Source: Limnephilus marmoratus
Lineage: Eukaryota; Arthropoda; Insecta; Trichoptera; Limnephilidae
Reading direction: 5' to 3'
Length of the DNA: 64,000 nucleotides
Assembly (NCBI GenBank): GCA_917880885.1
Contig: OU862921.1
Coordinates: 52,812,508-52,876,507, forward strand
Part shown: piece after piece, positions 30,324 through 41,093 of the stretch
How the letters are laid out: every line of letters starts with the position of its first letter
How positions within the stretch are numbered: position 1 is the stretch's first letter
Notes under the pieces: generated by a model
Told to the model about the DNA's origin: nothing
Databases searched by the model: none
The model's input: only the letters and a program-made list of their open reading frames with translations
Translations under genes and position numbers: made by a program

Positions 30324-30668
30324 GGAGGCGGGTACGGGTACCGCCGCCCCGGGAATCATTTATTAGATAACCAACACCTCTGCCATAGATCACCCCAAGT
30401 GTTTGGTGATTTGGCAGGGGTGCTTGGGTTCAGTTCATGGGGTGAGGTTTATCAAGGTCTTGCCGGCGGATGCATCTCCCCACCAGATGCATGGCAGGCC
30501 GGATCCGGAGAGAGTGATTGAGGGAGTCCCTTTGACTTCTCTAGCCTTACTCTCTCGGAACATCGCCTTGCACCACTGGAGGGATGGATTAATACGTCCA
30601 CAGCATCCCCAAAGATGACATAGGCTCTGAGGGGAATTATTTTCCCGTTTGGAGCTAATGTAAAAAAA
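30324..30668 (+). mobile_element. SINE-like element E, copy 6 (near full length)
   Basis: Begins GGAGGCGGGTACGGGTACCG, then TTTATTAGATAACCAACACC, the GGCAGGGGTGCTTGGGTTCA and GGCCGGATCCGGAGAG blocks, ACAGCATCCCCAAAGATGAC, a partly decayed hairpin and an A tract. The element has no clear A box and only a weak B-box-like GGGTTCA, so a tRNA origin is not supported. Confidence 0.8.
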
Positions 30669-30844
30669 CACGTTCCCTGAAATTCTCTAGCCACCCCTCC
30701 CCCTCCTTCTCCCCCGTAAGCGAAAATATTGTCACACCTCACCTCAAATGAGGTGGGATACCTCAACACCTCATTTCAGTATTTGAGTACCTCATACAAA
30801 CTCATCCCGATGTCGTGTCCTACCCAACACTAACGATAACCCCT

Positions 30845-31510
30845 ATATATTTATTTATTTATTGTTTCTTTACCTTTCTAATTTAGGTGTTATTGTTTAA
30901 ATTGAAATTTTGAACTTCATTTTGACTTGAGATTAACAATTTTATAGAGTACACAAAATAATGTGTTGAAAGACAATATTGTTACAATAATATTTCTCAC
31001 AGAATGGGCCTCTACTGCACTATAGGAACAAATACATTATAACGTAAAACATGTAGAGTGTGACCATATGATGAAATTAGCTTTCAAATAACATTTTTTT
31101 TGCAAGTTGTTTAATCTATAATATTTAAAATTAGGTTCGGTTAGAAAATTAATATGTAATGGTAAGGTAATAAGAAAATAATATATTAACAGAAAATATA
31201 CTGTAATAAATAATCAATATGCTATTAATTTAGAAATGACAATGTAGAAAAAATCAATTGGCAATCCTCGGCTAATATGAATAATTTAACCATCTTTTTA
31301 AAAGTGCACAAGGAATTAGATGACTTAATATGTTCTGGAAGATGTGTATTTTTACTTAACGAGGTAGGTGTTATTACACCTTCGTAATACGTTTTTTTAA
31401 TGTGTACATTTGTACATTTTTTTGCGCCCTGAAGAAGGTGTGGTTGACCAAACTAATTATTGAGTTGTTGTACTTAAGACAAGTATTTTTTTTTATATCA
31501 TAAACATGGT
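30845..31510 (-). mobile_element. LINE 3' end fragment (Jockey/CR1-like)
   Basis: On the minus strand, 31440-31260 encodes KKCTNVHIKKTYYEGVITP, then NTHLPEHIKSSNSLCTFKKM and VKLFILAED, the usual extreme C-terminus of a LINE RT protein with the LPxxIK..F K K motif. It is followed by about 400 bp of AT-rich 3' UTR and a GTAAAGAAACAATAAATAAA tail. Stops and frameshifts are present. Confidence 0.6.
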
Positions 31511-31977
31511 GACCTGAGACTCGATCCGCCGATAATAGGCCCCCCGAAATTATTTTCACCATAAAATAATATTTTTTTGCGCATTGTTTACAAATTTCAA
31601 ACGTAAAAATACCTTTAAAAGAGAGTTGGTATGAATATCGAAACGAATTTATATGCAGTCTTTTTTTTGTACTTATTCGTTGTTATTTTCAGAACATAGA
31701 AAAGTAGTTTTATCCTTGATGCATTTTAATGAAAATATGTTTTATACTTTTATTATTTGGCGGTACATTCTCTCTGCACACCCCGTCGGGGTTTAAGTAG
31801 TTATACTGTATTTTCCCTAAACCGACTGCAGATTGTAAATGAGTATGCCGGTGGGGCAACTGTCGGCGGATCAATTTAATCTGATCATTGAACCCTCAAA
31901 CATTATTAACTAATTGATATGCACAGTTTGACTTTTGTATAGAGAGCTTCAAAGATCATAGATGCGTAGGTATAGAC

Positions 31978-32075
31978 CAGAGGTTCCCAAACTTATTTTT
32001 CTCGTAGACCCCTTTCAAAATTTTACTGATTTCGGTGGACCCCCTGCTGCTACATTTCTATCACAATCCCAAAAC
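31978..32075 (+). mobile_element. possible hAT-type left end
   Basis: CAGAGGTTCCCAAACTTATT and CTCGTAGACCCC resemble the left terminus of hAT-type elements. I found no matching right end, so this is a fragment at best. Confidence 0.35.
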
Positions 32076-33036
32076 TCGTTAAAAAATGTGAAGATTAGAT
32101 CTAATGATGGAAATTAGCGTCGCGGCTGAGTTCCAACCCTAAATTTGGAATGAAATAAATAAAATAAAAATAGTGTATTTTCTTGTGTTCTATTTATTAA
32201 AATAATATGATTACAGACTTATACATGTAGATGACTCAAAAAAAAGTATTTATTTCATAAATTGTTAGTACACCTATTGAATATTTTCCCAAAGTGTTAA
32301 ATAAAAATTTCAATTCGTTCCGGTGTTAAGAAGGTGTTTGTGCCGAGCCGCGTGGTAAACTTGAAACACATTTTTCTCAAAACGACTTTTTTGAATTTTT
32401 GTGCACTCTAGCTCAGAAAGTTTTTAACCAAACATTTTAAAAATTTGCAAATACCTTATTTATATAATTACGCTCTATCTATGTGAACCGAAATCCGTAG
32501 TAAAATCATTGTCAAACGTATTTTTAATTGCAAAAAAATGTTTAAAAAATGGCAAAAAATCAAGGTTTCCTGTTTACACACCTGTAAAAAATTTTATTTC
32601 CATTTTTTTGGCAAAAGCATGGTTTACATAGAAGAGACACGTGTTCTTTAATTAAATTTAAAGCCCTATTGATTTGAGATGAAAACTATGGCCTCCAAAA
32701 TGCACAAAAAGCTACGTCTGATGGTGTATATTTTATGAATACATCAGTTGCAAGCACTAAACTATGTAGACTAAACATTTTGTACTGGAAGTTTTCAGTC
32801 TATCAATATTAAATCATTGGCTGTAAAACGAGATTGCAGCGATTTGCCTATACATGAATCACGAATAGCTGAAAAATGGTGGCAAATTTAATTTTACGGT
32901 GATAAATGCACGAGGAACATACTGTAGGCAGTGTAGGCTATATTAACGACGCTTGATTTTTGCCGCCTAAAATATGGCAACGATTTACTTTAAGAGAAAA
33001 TTACTCACAAATTGTTGGATGATTGTTCAATTTGGT
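32076..33036. other. no gene recognised
   Basis: AT-rich with no supported ORF, repeat terminus or RNA gene. Confidence 0.5.
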
Positions 33037-33105
33037 AGGCGGGTATGGGTGCCACCGCCCTGGTAACCATTCATTGGATAACCAATACCTCTGCTATAGA
33101 TAACC
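33037..33105 (+). mobile_element. SINE-like element E, copy 7 (5' fragment)
   Basis: GTAGGCGGGTATGGGTGCCA, then CCGCCCTGG and ACCATTCATTGGATAACC with CTCTGCTATAG. Only the 5' block is present, without the 3' hairpin. Confidence 0.7.
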
Positions 33106-33124
33106 AATACTTCACCTACATATA

Positions 33125-33400
33125 TAGTAAATAATTCATCATTAATTAAATGAAGACAATATTAGCGAAACTCAATCGAAAATGTAGAGACAGAAAAATC
33201 AGAAAAAGATGTTGGCACCTCTGACAGAGGTGATATTGTTAATTAAATAATATAATTTGAGGTTGTACTCATAAAGATAAAAAAAAATATATATTCATCC
33301 TAGACTTGCAGAAAAGTCAATAGATGTCGCGCATTAAAAATAAAAATGGATAAAAATTTATCCACACACTATCTAGATAGCATTTAGTTCGGGTAAATAT
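33125..33400. repeat. inverted SINE J tails plus flanking segment
   Basis: 33130-33225 is a minus-strand SINE J tail (its complement reads AGAGGTGCC, TTTCTGATTTTTCTG, TTTTCGATTGAGTTTCGC). 33236-33395 then runs in plus orientation (AATTTGAGGTTGTACTCATA, CTAGACTTGCAGAAAAG, TTTAGTTCGGG) and matches 58660-58815. The two halves form a rough palindrome. Confidence 0.6.
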
Positions 33401-34654
33401 TAAAATATTAATTCGAGATATCCAATAAGTCATTGCAACTATTCATTATTTAATGTTCATACACAGAGGTGTGGTAAAATGTAGTTTATAAATAGTTTCG
33501 ATGTGAATTCCTTATTTGAAATTATCACTCTTTCCAAGAAATTTATATTCGATTCTCTCAAAGCATTTTACATGTTTGATGAAAATAAATTCCATATTTT
33601 GAAATCTATTCTACATATTTCTGACTAAATAAAAGCTCCCAGAGACAAATTGTGAATTAATCAGCTCACTCGGATCAATGTGATTTCTGTTGAGTTTTTA
33701 GCATTATTTTATTTACAACATGTCTAAACTTTTTCCCATTAATTTATTTCCTAGTTAAAATTATTGTACACCACCACCCTGTTAAATCTCCTCCCCCAAA
33801 TATATTACATTACATTAGAAACATTTATAAAGTAAAAATAACATAGTAATAATATTTTTTAATAACTGACAATATTTAAAAATGTGAACAACAATATTTA
33901 AGTGTTATTATGTCTTTTAGGTCGATATTAGTTCCTAGCTCGGCAGATTGCAATCAAAATATTAAATAAAATAACAGATGAAAGAGTTCAGGCCTGTCGG
34001 AGGCTTATGGGTGAAAGGGTATTTTGTAAAATGATAAAGTCATTGTATATCAAAATCGGTATAAATGACACTTCTACGAATTTTGTGTTCGGTGAGGGAT
34101 CAATATGCAAATCATAATTAAAAGTTAATTGTGGTCATTGCACATTACGTAAGGCCGGAAAGCAGATACATCGAGTACCTACCCCTAATAATATTCCATA
34201 ATATTTGAGGTAGTACCTAACCAGTTACCAACCCTATCCACCGCCGCCGTTCCTCCCCCTCCCTACCCCAATATCCTCCCCGGGGACATTACGAACCGGT
34301 AATTTGATTATGAACTGATCCATAATGTATTTGATCAAAATGCAACGCTACAAATAACAATCTTCGAGCTAGATGTACGTACATTCTGTTTATATTCCTG
34401 TAAATCACATCGAACCACAATACACGAAGGTACAGTTAGTCAAAAAATGTTGCATAATATCTTGATAATTTACAACAATTTTTTTTTATTAATAATTAAA
34501 ATGGTGAATTTTTAAGTTTCTATTACATTTGGGAATATATTGAAAAACCAATCTTAAAAAATTATACGTTTGTTGGAAAAAAGGGATGCATTTTTAATTA
34601 ACACAACTACGAAAAATATTTTTGATTCGTACCTAAGGGGTATTGATTTTAATG
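33401..34654. other. no gene recognised
   Basis: AT-rich sequence. One C-rich patch lies near 34225-34275. No supported feature. Confidence 0.5.
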
Positions 34655-35640
34655 TAGATGATTTGGACATTTAAAATTTTCATGTATTTAATATCCAGAA
34701 GCCAATTTGTTTCGATAAATAGACATAATTTAAAAAAAATTCCTCAAGGGTCTAACCTCGGACCTACATATGTTGTTTCTAATAGTAATAGATGACATCC
34801 AAAACTGTGTTAGGAACAGCAAATGTTTACTATTTACTGATCACCTTAAAATTATGATGGAAATAAGCTGCCAACAAGATTGCTTTAAAATGCAAACTGA
34901 TCTGGATGGTCGTTGGCAAACTAATTAGATGTTAACACAAAAAATGTGTTACAATGTCCTCCACTCGTTATACATTATAGTGTACGATTATAAAATAAAG
35001 GGCGAAACTTCATCACATGTAAAATCCGTGAAGGATCTCGGTGTCGCCTTTGATCTCGAACTGACATTCTCTTGCCATATATAGCAGCTCACTCAGTCTT
35101 GCTACAAACTTCTTGGGTTCATCTTCAGGACTTGTAAGCAGTTTGATATCCAAGAAGTTATGCTAGCGTTATTCGATGGCATACTGAGAAGCAAGCTAGA
35201 GTACGCAAGCGATGTTTCGACACCGTACCACCGGAAGTACATAGGTATGTTTATATGCGGAAGCACGGAACCTATCCAAGGTTCATGCACCATATTGACT
35301 TACTTGAGGAAACTGATTCTGAGAGTCTAGAAACTAGACGGAAAGCAAGTCTTGCTATTTTGTCTTTCAAAATTTAGAACAATTTCATCGATAGCCCATT
35401 TCTCTTGGGATGCTATGATTTATATTATGTACCAGACCACTATAGCCGAAGTTGACATCATGACTTATTTAAAGTACCGAACGGCAAAACAGACGTCTTG
35501 GCAAAGCATAGTATGACGAGGGGAATGGTGCTATTAAATGAAATTGCAAACCATATGGATGTAAGTGATTGTTTATATGCCTTAAAAATATTACTGAAGC
35601 GTCACTTACCTAAATGCTGATAGGGTAACTAAATTGTACT
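34655..35640 (+). pseudogene. decayed Jockey/I-like LINE reverse transcriptase
   Basis: Across frames one can read SQFVSINRHN, IPQGSNLGP, a degenerate CLLFTDHLKIM at the YADD position, DLGVAFDLELTFSCHI, SCYKLLGFIFRTC and LALFDGILRSKLEYASDV. These correspond to RT blocks 4-7 and the thumb of a Jockey-group element. The catalytic YADD has become FTDH. Several stops and frameshifts make this an old relic, more decayed than the other LINEs here. Confidence 0.65.
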
Positions 35641-35789
35641 GTAATTGGAATAATTCTGTTGTACCTACAATAATAATAAAACATAAAATAATTTAGTGCT
35701 GATGATTAATAAATCAGTGTCCAAGAATGTTAGGCTCCACCGAGGAAGAATCAAGTATTCATCCGTTTTCCATAGCCGAACCAAGAGCC

Positions 35790-36058
35790 TAACTAACTAA
35801 CCATCACGCCGTTTCCCCGCAGGGGTAGGCAGAGAAGACGGACCGCCAAAGAACTCGGTCTTGGCCCACACTCTTTGCCTCACTCACATTCATACATCGT
35901 CTCATACATTCTCTTCTATTATTATGACTTTTGGCATGACCCGACTTAAGTATCTGATTCACTTGATCGTGCCATGTCTTCCTCGGGCGTCCCCGACTTC
36001 TACCATTCACATTCGTGTCATATATTCTTCTTACACCAAGAGCCTCTATAAGAAAAAA
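35790..36058 (-). pseudogene. RTE-like LINE C-terminal fragment, copy 3
   Basis: The minus-strand frame reads IEALGVRRIYDTNVNGRSRG, then RPRKTWHDQVNQIL, and ends GQDRVLWRSVFSAYPCGE-like sequence. The GRPRKTWxDQV block and a closing RxxWR motif are typical RTE-group ORF ends. The 3' end has a short GTTA repeat (complement of TAACTAACTAACC near 35790-35802). The RT palm is absent. Confidence 0.65.
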
Positions 36059-36148
36059 GACTGATATATACTAAGAGGGGAATATGTTTAAAACGGCGAG
36101 TGAATGTGAATGACGCGAAGAGTGTTTGCCATCACAAATTTGGCTTAA

Positions 36149-36876
36149 GAGCGTTTAACCAGCCAGCGGACGAAAATTCACATTTCGTCGATAGTTGTTC
36201 TTACGATCGTGCAGGGCGGTTACAACGAGAAAGATTAATTATTCTCCGTCCCAGCGTTTTAAAATTATTACTCAATATCGAATTTATTTCAATTCAAATT
36301 AGCTTTAATTTATACCTTCATCCAAAAATGCTGAAAGGCGTGATGATAAAACTATTAAAATAATGTAATTTTTGTAGTTATTTTTTGATTAAAATTATTT
36401 ATCATTTTTCAATAATGTCTAAATTTAATAAGAATGTTAAAAAAATCTGAAATATATTAGTTTGTAAGTGCGCAAATAAATACACACATGGCCCAATTTT
36501 TTGTCAAGAAACACATGTACGTACATATTTTTTAACGATTTTATTGAAACTAAAATTTGAATTCTAAAACATGCGTTTGCTAGATAATGTATTGATTTAT
36601 TTTACTGCATGATTATATTATTTGAAATGGGTGTGGTATAATACAATATCTTTTTTGAAAATTTAACAAATCTGCCAACGGCCTATGGAATAACCTTATT
36701 AAACTAAAAATTAAAAAAATTTCTCAAAATTTATTACATGCGAATGCTTGATAAAAGAACAATCTTTCGAAATCCATTTATATTTTTTTGTGGAAAAGAG
36801 TCAATACGTCTAAAATCTGATCTGAAAATGACATATTTCTGGTTTTCTCTGGTAATAGAGGGCATTAAATGCCCTC
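36149..36876 (+). mobile_element. TTAA-flanked MITE, copy 2 of 3
   Basis: TTAA at 36145-36148 and 36877-36880. The sequence aligns along its whole length with 6603-7315. The last bases contain an extra palindrome (AGAGGGCATTAAATGCCCTC). The 61-codon stretch reading into flanking sequence at 36100 is not a gene. Confidence 0.85.
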
Positions 36877-36880
36877 TTAA

Positions 36881-37448
36881 ATTCCACCCTTCGTGTCCAC
36901 CCCTGTGGTAATTTTTTTTTTTAAATTTGGTGCATTGCTTATTACTTTGCTGAGAATTTTTGACCACCATGCTAAGCGCATTCCCGTGTTATGGTGGTCA
37001 CGATTGTTATTTTTAAATTCAATATCGTGGTGATAAACTTTGTATCATAAATATTTTGAAAATCTCTTGTAATATTGTTTATAATTCTAAATTTCTTCTA
37101 AAAAATGGGAAAAATTAATATGTTGAAAATAATTAAAATTACGATGCTTAGCGCGCAAAATCTCCAATGTAAAAATAAAATTACAGGAGAGTGCCCAATT
37201 TCAATCTAGGAAAATGATGTGGAACTCCACAGAATATTTATATAAATTAATAATGATTGTTAATTTATATATTGTATGTACAATTATTTTATATATTCAC
37301 TAAAATAAAAAAATAAATAAAAAATATATATTACACAGTAAATAAAAGTATATCGAAGTCTTCCTTCATTTTCTTGCAAGTGAGTTTTTCAGTCTCCTGC
37401 AAAAAAGTTAAAAATAAAATAAAAATATTACAACCTAGTGAGTAAACC
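36881..37448. other. no gene recognised between two MITE copies
   Basis: AT-rich spacer between MITE copies 2 and 3. No features are supported. Confidence 0.5.
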
Positions 37449-37452
37449 TTAA

Positions 37453-38164
37453 GAGCGTTTAACCAGCCAGCGGACGAAAATCCACATTTCGTCGAAAGTT
37501 GTTCTTCCGATCGTGCAGGGCGGTTACAATGAGAAAGATTAATTATTCTCCGTGCCAGCTTTTTTAAATTATAACTCAATATCGAATTTATTTCAATCCA
37601 AATTAGCTTTAATTTATACCTTCATCCAAAAATGCTGAAAGGCTTGATGATAGCACTATTAAAATAGTATACTTTTTGTAGTTATTTTTTGATTATAAGT
37701 ATTTATCATTTTTCAATAATGTCTAAATTTAATAAGAATGTTAAAAAAATCTGAAATATATTAGTTTGTAGTGCGCAAATAAATACACAAATGGACCAAT
37801 TTTCGTCAAGAAACACATGTACGTACATATTTTTTAATGATTTTATTGAAACTAAAATTAAAATTCTAATACATAACTCTGCTAGATAATGTATTGATTT
37901 ATTTTACTGCATGATTACATTATTTGAAATGGGTGTGGTATAATACAAAAACTTTTTTGAAAATTTAACAAATCTGCCAACGACCTATGGAATAACCTTA
38001 TTATACTAAAAATTAAAAAAAAATCTAAAAATTTATTACATAACTTCACTAGATAAAAGAACAATCTTTCGAAATCCATTTATAATTTTTTGTGGAAAAG
38101 AGTCAATACGTCTAAAAACTTTTTTGAAAATGACGTATTTCCGACTTTCTCTGGTAATGCCCTC
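37453..38164 (+). mobile_element. TTAA-flanked MITE, copy 3 of 3
   Basis: TTAA at 37449-37452 on the left and TTAT at 38165-38168 on the right (one base changed). It is closer in sequence to copy 1 than to copy 2. Confidence 0.85.
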
Positions 38165-38189
38165 TTATTTATCACTGATGCAGCAAAAA

Positions 38190-38306
38190 ACCTGGCGAGA
38201 TTGAGGTCATGGTTTTAATTTCTAGATGGGACGGAATCTTTTTCGAGTTTATCTTTTAAAATTTTCGTTTGAGAGTCACTAATATTATCTTCAGTGATTA
38301 GAATAA
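38190..38306 (+). mobile_element. SINE J fragment, copy 3
   Basis: The head is degenerate (AGGTCATGGTTTTAATTTCT at the B-box position). The tail ATTTTCGTTTGAGAGTCACT and AATATTATCTTCAGTGATTA is clear. The probable Helitron begins right after it. Confidence 0.6.
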
Positions 38307-38476
38307 TCAATATATGTTATAAAAGAAAATCCAAAAAAACGTGCGGAACGCAAAAACTTAGAAACGAGTCCCGGTACGGTCAAGGAAGTTATATGGTGTG
38401 ATAGATTTCTATCCCCCTAGGGAATAAGGGTACCCGTTTTTACCTAAAGGGCGTGCTTTTGAATATTATAAGGGCT

Positions 38477-38870
38477 GAAAGTTCTAAGAAGGCTAGAAGT
38501 TTCAAGAAGACTCTAAAAATTTCCGGAAACTTCTAGAAGATTTGATAATACTCTGGAAAGTTCTGGACGGAGTGGAAGAGTATGTCAGCGAGTCTAGAAT
38601 GTTCCGGAAAGTTGTGTAAGGTTCGATAAAACTGTAGATAGTTCTGGAAGGAGTGGTGGAGTATCTCGGTGTGTCTAGAAGGCTCGATAAAGCTCAAGAT
38701 AGTTCTGGAAGAAGCGATGGAGTGTGTCGGTGAGTCTAGAAGGTTCTCGATAGTTCTGGAAGGTTCCCTAATGCTTTAGGATGTTATAGAAAGGGAAATT
38801 TCTGGAAGCATTCAGGAATTATCGGAGATTGTCGGTGAGTCTAGAAGGTTCTGGAAAGTTCTAGAAGTTT
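38477..38870 (+). promoter_or_regulatory. heat shock element array 1
   Basis: The HSE rule is nGAAn pentamers in alternating orientation. Runs seen: 38496-38508 (3 perfect units), 38521-38538 (4 perfect), 38597-38609 (3 perfect), 38739-38766 (6 units, one mismatch) and 38844-38866 (5 perfect). Further dimers lie near 38477, 38556, 38642 and 38702. Spacer dinucleotides are mostly TG, GG, AG and TA. Confidence 0.65.
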
Positions 38871-39070
38871 GGAAAATCTTAATCTTCAATACACTCGTAC
38901 ATTATTAAAAAAAGTGTACAATGTGCATGTCAAAGACGAGTCCCGGTACGGTAACGGGAGTTATATTGTGTGGTAGGCTCCAATCCCCCATCCATGAAGA
39001 TAGTTCCCATTTTTACCTGAGGGGCGTGCTTTTAAAGCTATAAGGCCATGAAGTTTCAGCCCCTTGAAAT

Positions 39071-39480
39071 TTCTAGAACAGTTCAAAACATTCCAGAGTA
39101 TTGTTGAGCATTCCACCATATTCCAGAACATTCTGGGATGTTGTGGGATGTACAGGAATAGGATGGAATGTGGAACAAACCAGATCAGTGTGGAACATTC
39201 CAGAATACTCCTGAATTTTGTGTAATGATCTGAAACATTTGAAGTACCAGATGGGGCTACCCGTATGGGGTATATAAAACAAGATCCGTTGTGGATTTGA
39301 ACGTCAATTCAATCTCATATCAACTCCCTGAGCGAAGCCGGATACCCCATACAGAGTATTTGAGAGAATTCCACAACGATCCAGGACATCCCGGAACATT
39401 CGGGAAAATTGTGCAATGTTCGGGAATAAGAAATCGGAAACGTCAATGTGAAACATTCCAGAACACTCCCGAATGTTGTC
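39071..39480 (+). promoter_or_regulatory. heat shock element array 2
   Basis: Runs seen: 39121-39138 (3 perfect units plus one mismatch), 39193-39215 (5 units, one mismatch), 39394-39406 (3 perfect) and 39456-39478 (5 units, two mismatches). Spacers here are mostly CA, unlike array 1. The pentamer spacing is kept while the intervening bases differ. Confidence 0.6.
39263..39352 (+). promoter_or_regulatory. TATA/initiator-like unit bounded by an 11-bp inverted repeat
   Basis: GTATGGGGTAT (39263-39273) and ATACCCCATAC (39342-39352) are exact inverted copies. TATAAA lies at 39273-39278. A TCAATTC sequence resembling an insect initiator lies at 39304-39310, about 33 bp further on. HSE arrays lie on both sides. 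The arrangement resembles a heat-inducible core promoter. No ORF follows. Confidence 0.4.
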
Positions 39481-39500
39481 CCGAGCGAAAACCCAGCTAG

Positions 39501-40129
39501 TAAAATTATAAAATCAAAGCTTTTATAGAATTCAGGATTAGTCTTCAAATTACGTATACCTACAAAATTCGCAAAAAATGCTTAGATAGGTTCTAAATAC
39601 TTTTGTTAAACATAAAAACAAATAGCTAATGTAAAATTTCATATTTGCTTTGAAAAATGAGAAAAACATTTTCATTCGAAAAAATAAATAATTGCCAGCA
39701 AAACAATGGGGCGACTTGCGAGCAAGTGTAACTTGTCATACAGCCCTAGAAATAGCGCATGACAAGAGACACGACCAACATTTTTTGCGGTATTTTTAAC
39801 GAGAACTTTCTCACCCCTTGAGCTGCCCCTATAAATCACTCCACTCTACTGTGTACATTATACATGGGGATCGTAATTCTAAACAATAGCGTTATCAATT
39901 TTAATAATGTCGGAGATAATCATTTTGTAAAATGAGCCCTTTTGGCTTTTGTATTTTAAATAATAATGCACCTACTCATTTTTTATCCCTTAAATAAATT
40001 AACTGAAAGCCACAAACTTCCTGTTTTTGTTACTAAAATTTAGTCGGTTTTGGAGGCATAATAAATATGTTAAAAGGAAAACATAATTGAAAAATTAACG
40101 AGTGTTTGATTTATTTTAATCTTTGTAGA
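39501..40129. other. no gene recognised
   Basis: AT-rich with no supported feature. Confidence 0.5.
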
Positions 40130-40264
40130 TAATATTAACGACTATCGAGTAAAAAAATATGATACAGAAGAGACAGAAAATGATTCAGTTGCATCTAGGA
40201 ATTGAACCCTAGTCCTCTTCCTTGGCGTGGAAGTGCTCTGACACTGAGCTAATTTAACCTTATC
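40130..40264 (-). mobile_element. tRNA-derived SINE J, copy 4
   Basis: On the minus strand the head reads TTAGCTCAGTGTCAGAGCAC with a B-box-like GGGTTCAATTCCTAG, then a TTTTCTGTCTCTTCTG tail. It is inverted relative to copy 5 at 40.47 kb. Confidence 0.7.
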
Positions 40265-40465
40265 AACCTACGAATATTTAATGACATAATGTTAGTTGGA
40301 GGGGGAGGGCGGGAAGTTGCAAGAAGAGCCAAGAGAGACTAGAAGGGACAAGAATAGACCAGAAGGGTCCGTAAGAAGAGACAAGACAAGCTAACAAGTG
40401 TAAGAATAATAAATAATAAGATGCAAGAGGAGGCAAAAAGAGTTTAAAATTACGTAAGTTGATAT

Positions 40466-40625
40466 GGTCATACTAGCTTAGTGGTTAGAGCAGTCCTCAG
40501 GCTAGGAAGAGTTCCTGTGTCAATTCCAAGACGTGAGTGAATCTTTTTCTGTCTTTTCGCTAATATTGTCTTAAGCGATTAAATTTTACAATTTGAGGTT
40601 TTACTCGTCAACTTAATTCACTATA
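40466..40625 (+). mobile_element. tRNA-derived SINE J, copy 5
   Basis: The A-box-like TAGCTTAGTGGTTAGAGCAG and the B-box region TGTGTCAATTCCAAG lead into the tail TCTTTTTCTGTCTTTTCGC, TAATATTGTCTTAAGCGATT and AATTTGAGGTTTTACTCG. Confidence 0.75.
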
Positions 40626-40754
40626 AAAATAGTATTTAATTGCTTTTAAAAACCTTTATTCGAAAAAGTATTGCATAATAATCTAAAAGCAATATTAATG
40701 ATCTAATATTTATTTAATATTTTTTTAATATTTATTTAATATTTATCTAATATT

Positions 40755-41093
40755 TTTTTCTACATGAGCTCCACACGGGAGGCCCTGAGGAAAATAATTT
40801 CCCTAAGGGCCTATGTCATCTTTGGGGATGCTGTGTGGAGGGTTTTTTTAGGGAAAGGAAGGAGAGGAGAGTTCTGGGATGGAAAAGGGTTTAAGGGGTG
40901 GGTAGGAATCTGGGGTTCAGTGTGTCCTGGTCATCCACCTCCAAGACCTAGACAAACCTCATCCCATGAACCCGGGCACCCCTGCTAAATCATCAAACGT
41001 AGCGAACCACTTGGGGTGACCTATGGCAGAGGTGTTGGTTTTCCAATAAAGGTTCCCGGGGCGGCGGTACCCATTCCCGCCTCCCAAATTGTA
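40755..41093 (-). mobile_element. SINE-like element E, copy 8
   Basis: Minus-strand copy from GAGCTCCACACGGGAGGCCC to ACCCATTCCCGCCTCCCAA, with an internal deletion near 40922-40945 removing the ACGGACG to AGAGAG blocks. The 3' hairpin arms are well preserved. Confidence 0.8.

Larger units (their letters stand above)
38307..39500 (+). mobile_element. probable Helitron carrying heat-shock-element arrays
   Basis: The right end CCGAGCGAAAACCCAGCTAG is followed by T, as in Helitrons. A possible left end TCAATATATGTTATAAAAG follows an A at 38306. Two copies of a 115-bp module (about 38363-38478 and 38936-39053) share GACGAGTCCCGGTACGGT, GTTATAT and TTTTTACCT..GGGCGTGCTTTT. Each is followed by an array of alternating GAA and TTC triplets at 5-bp spacing. 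No protein is encoded. The left end is tentative; the right end is good. Confidence 0.6.
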
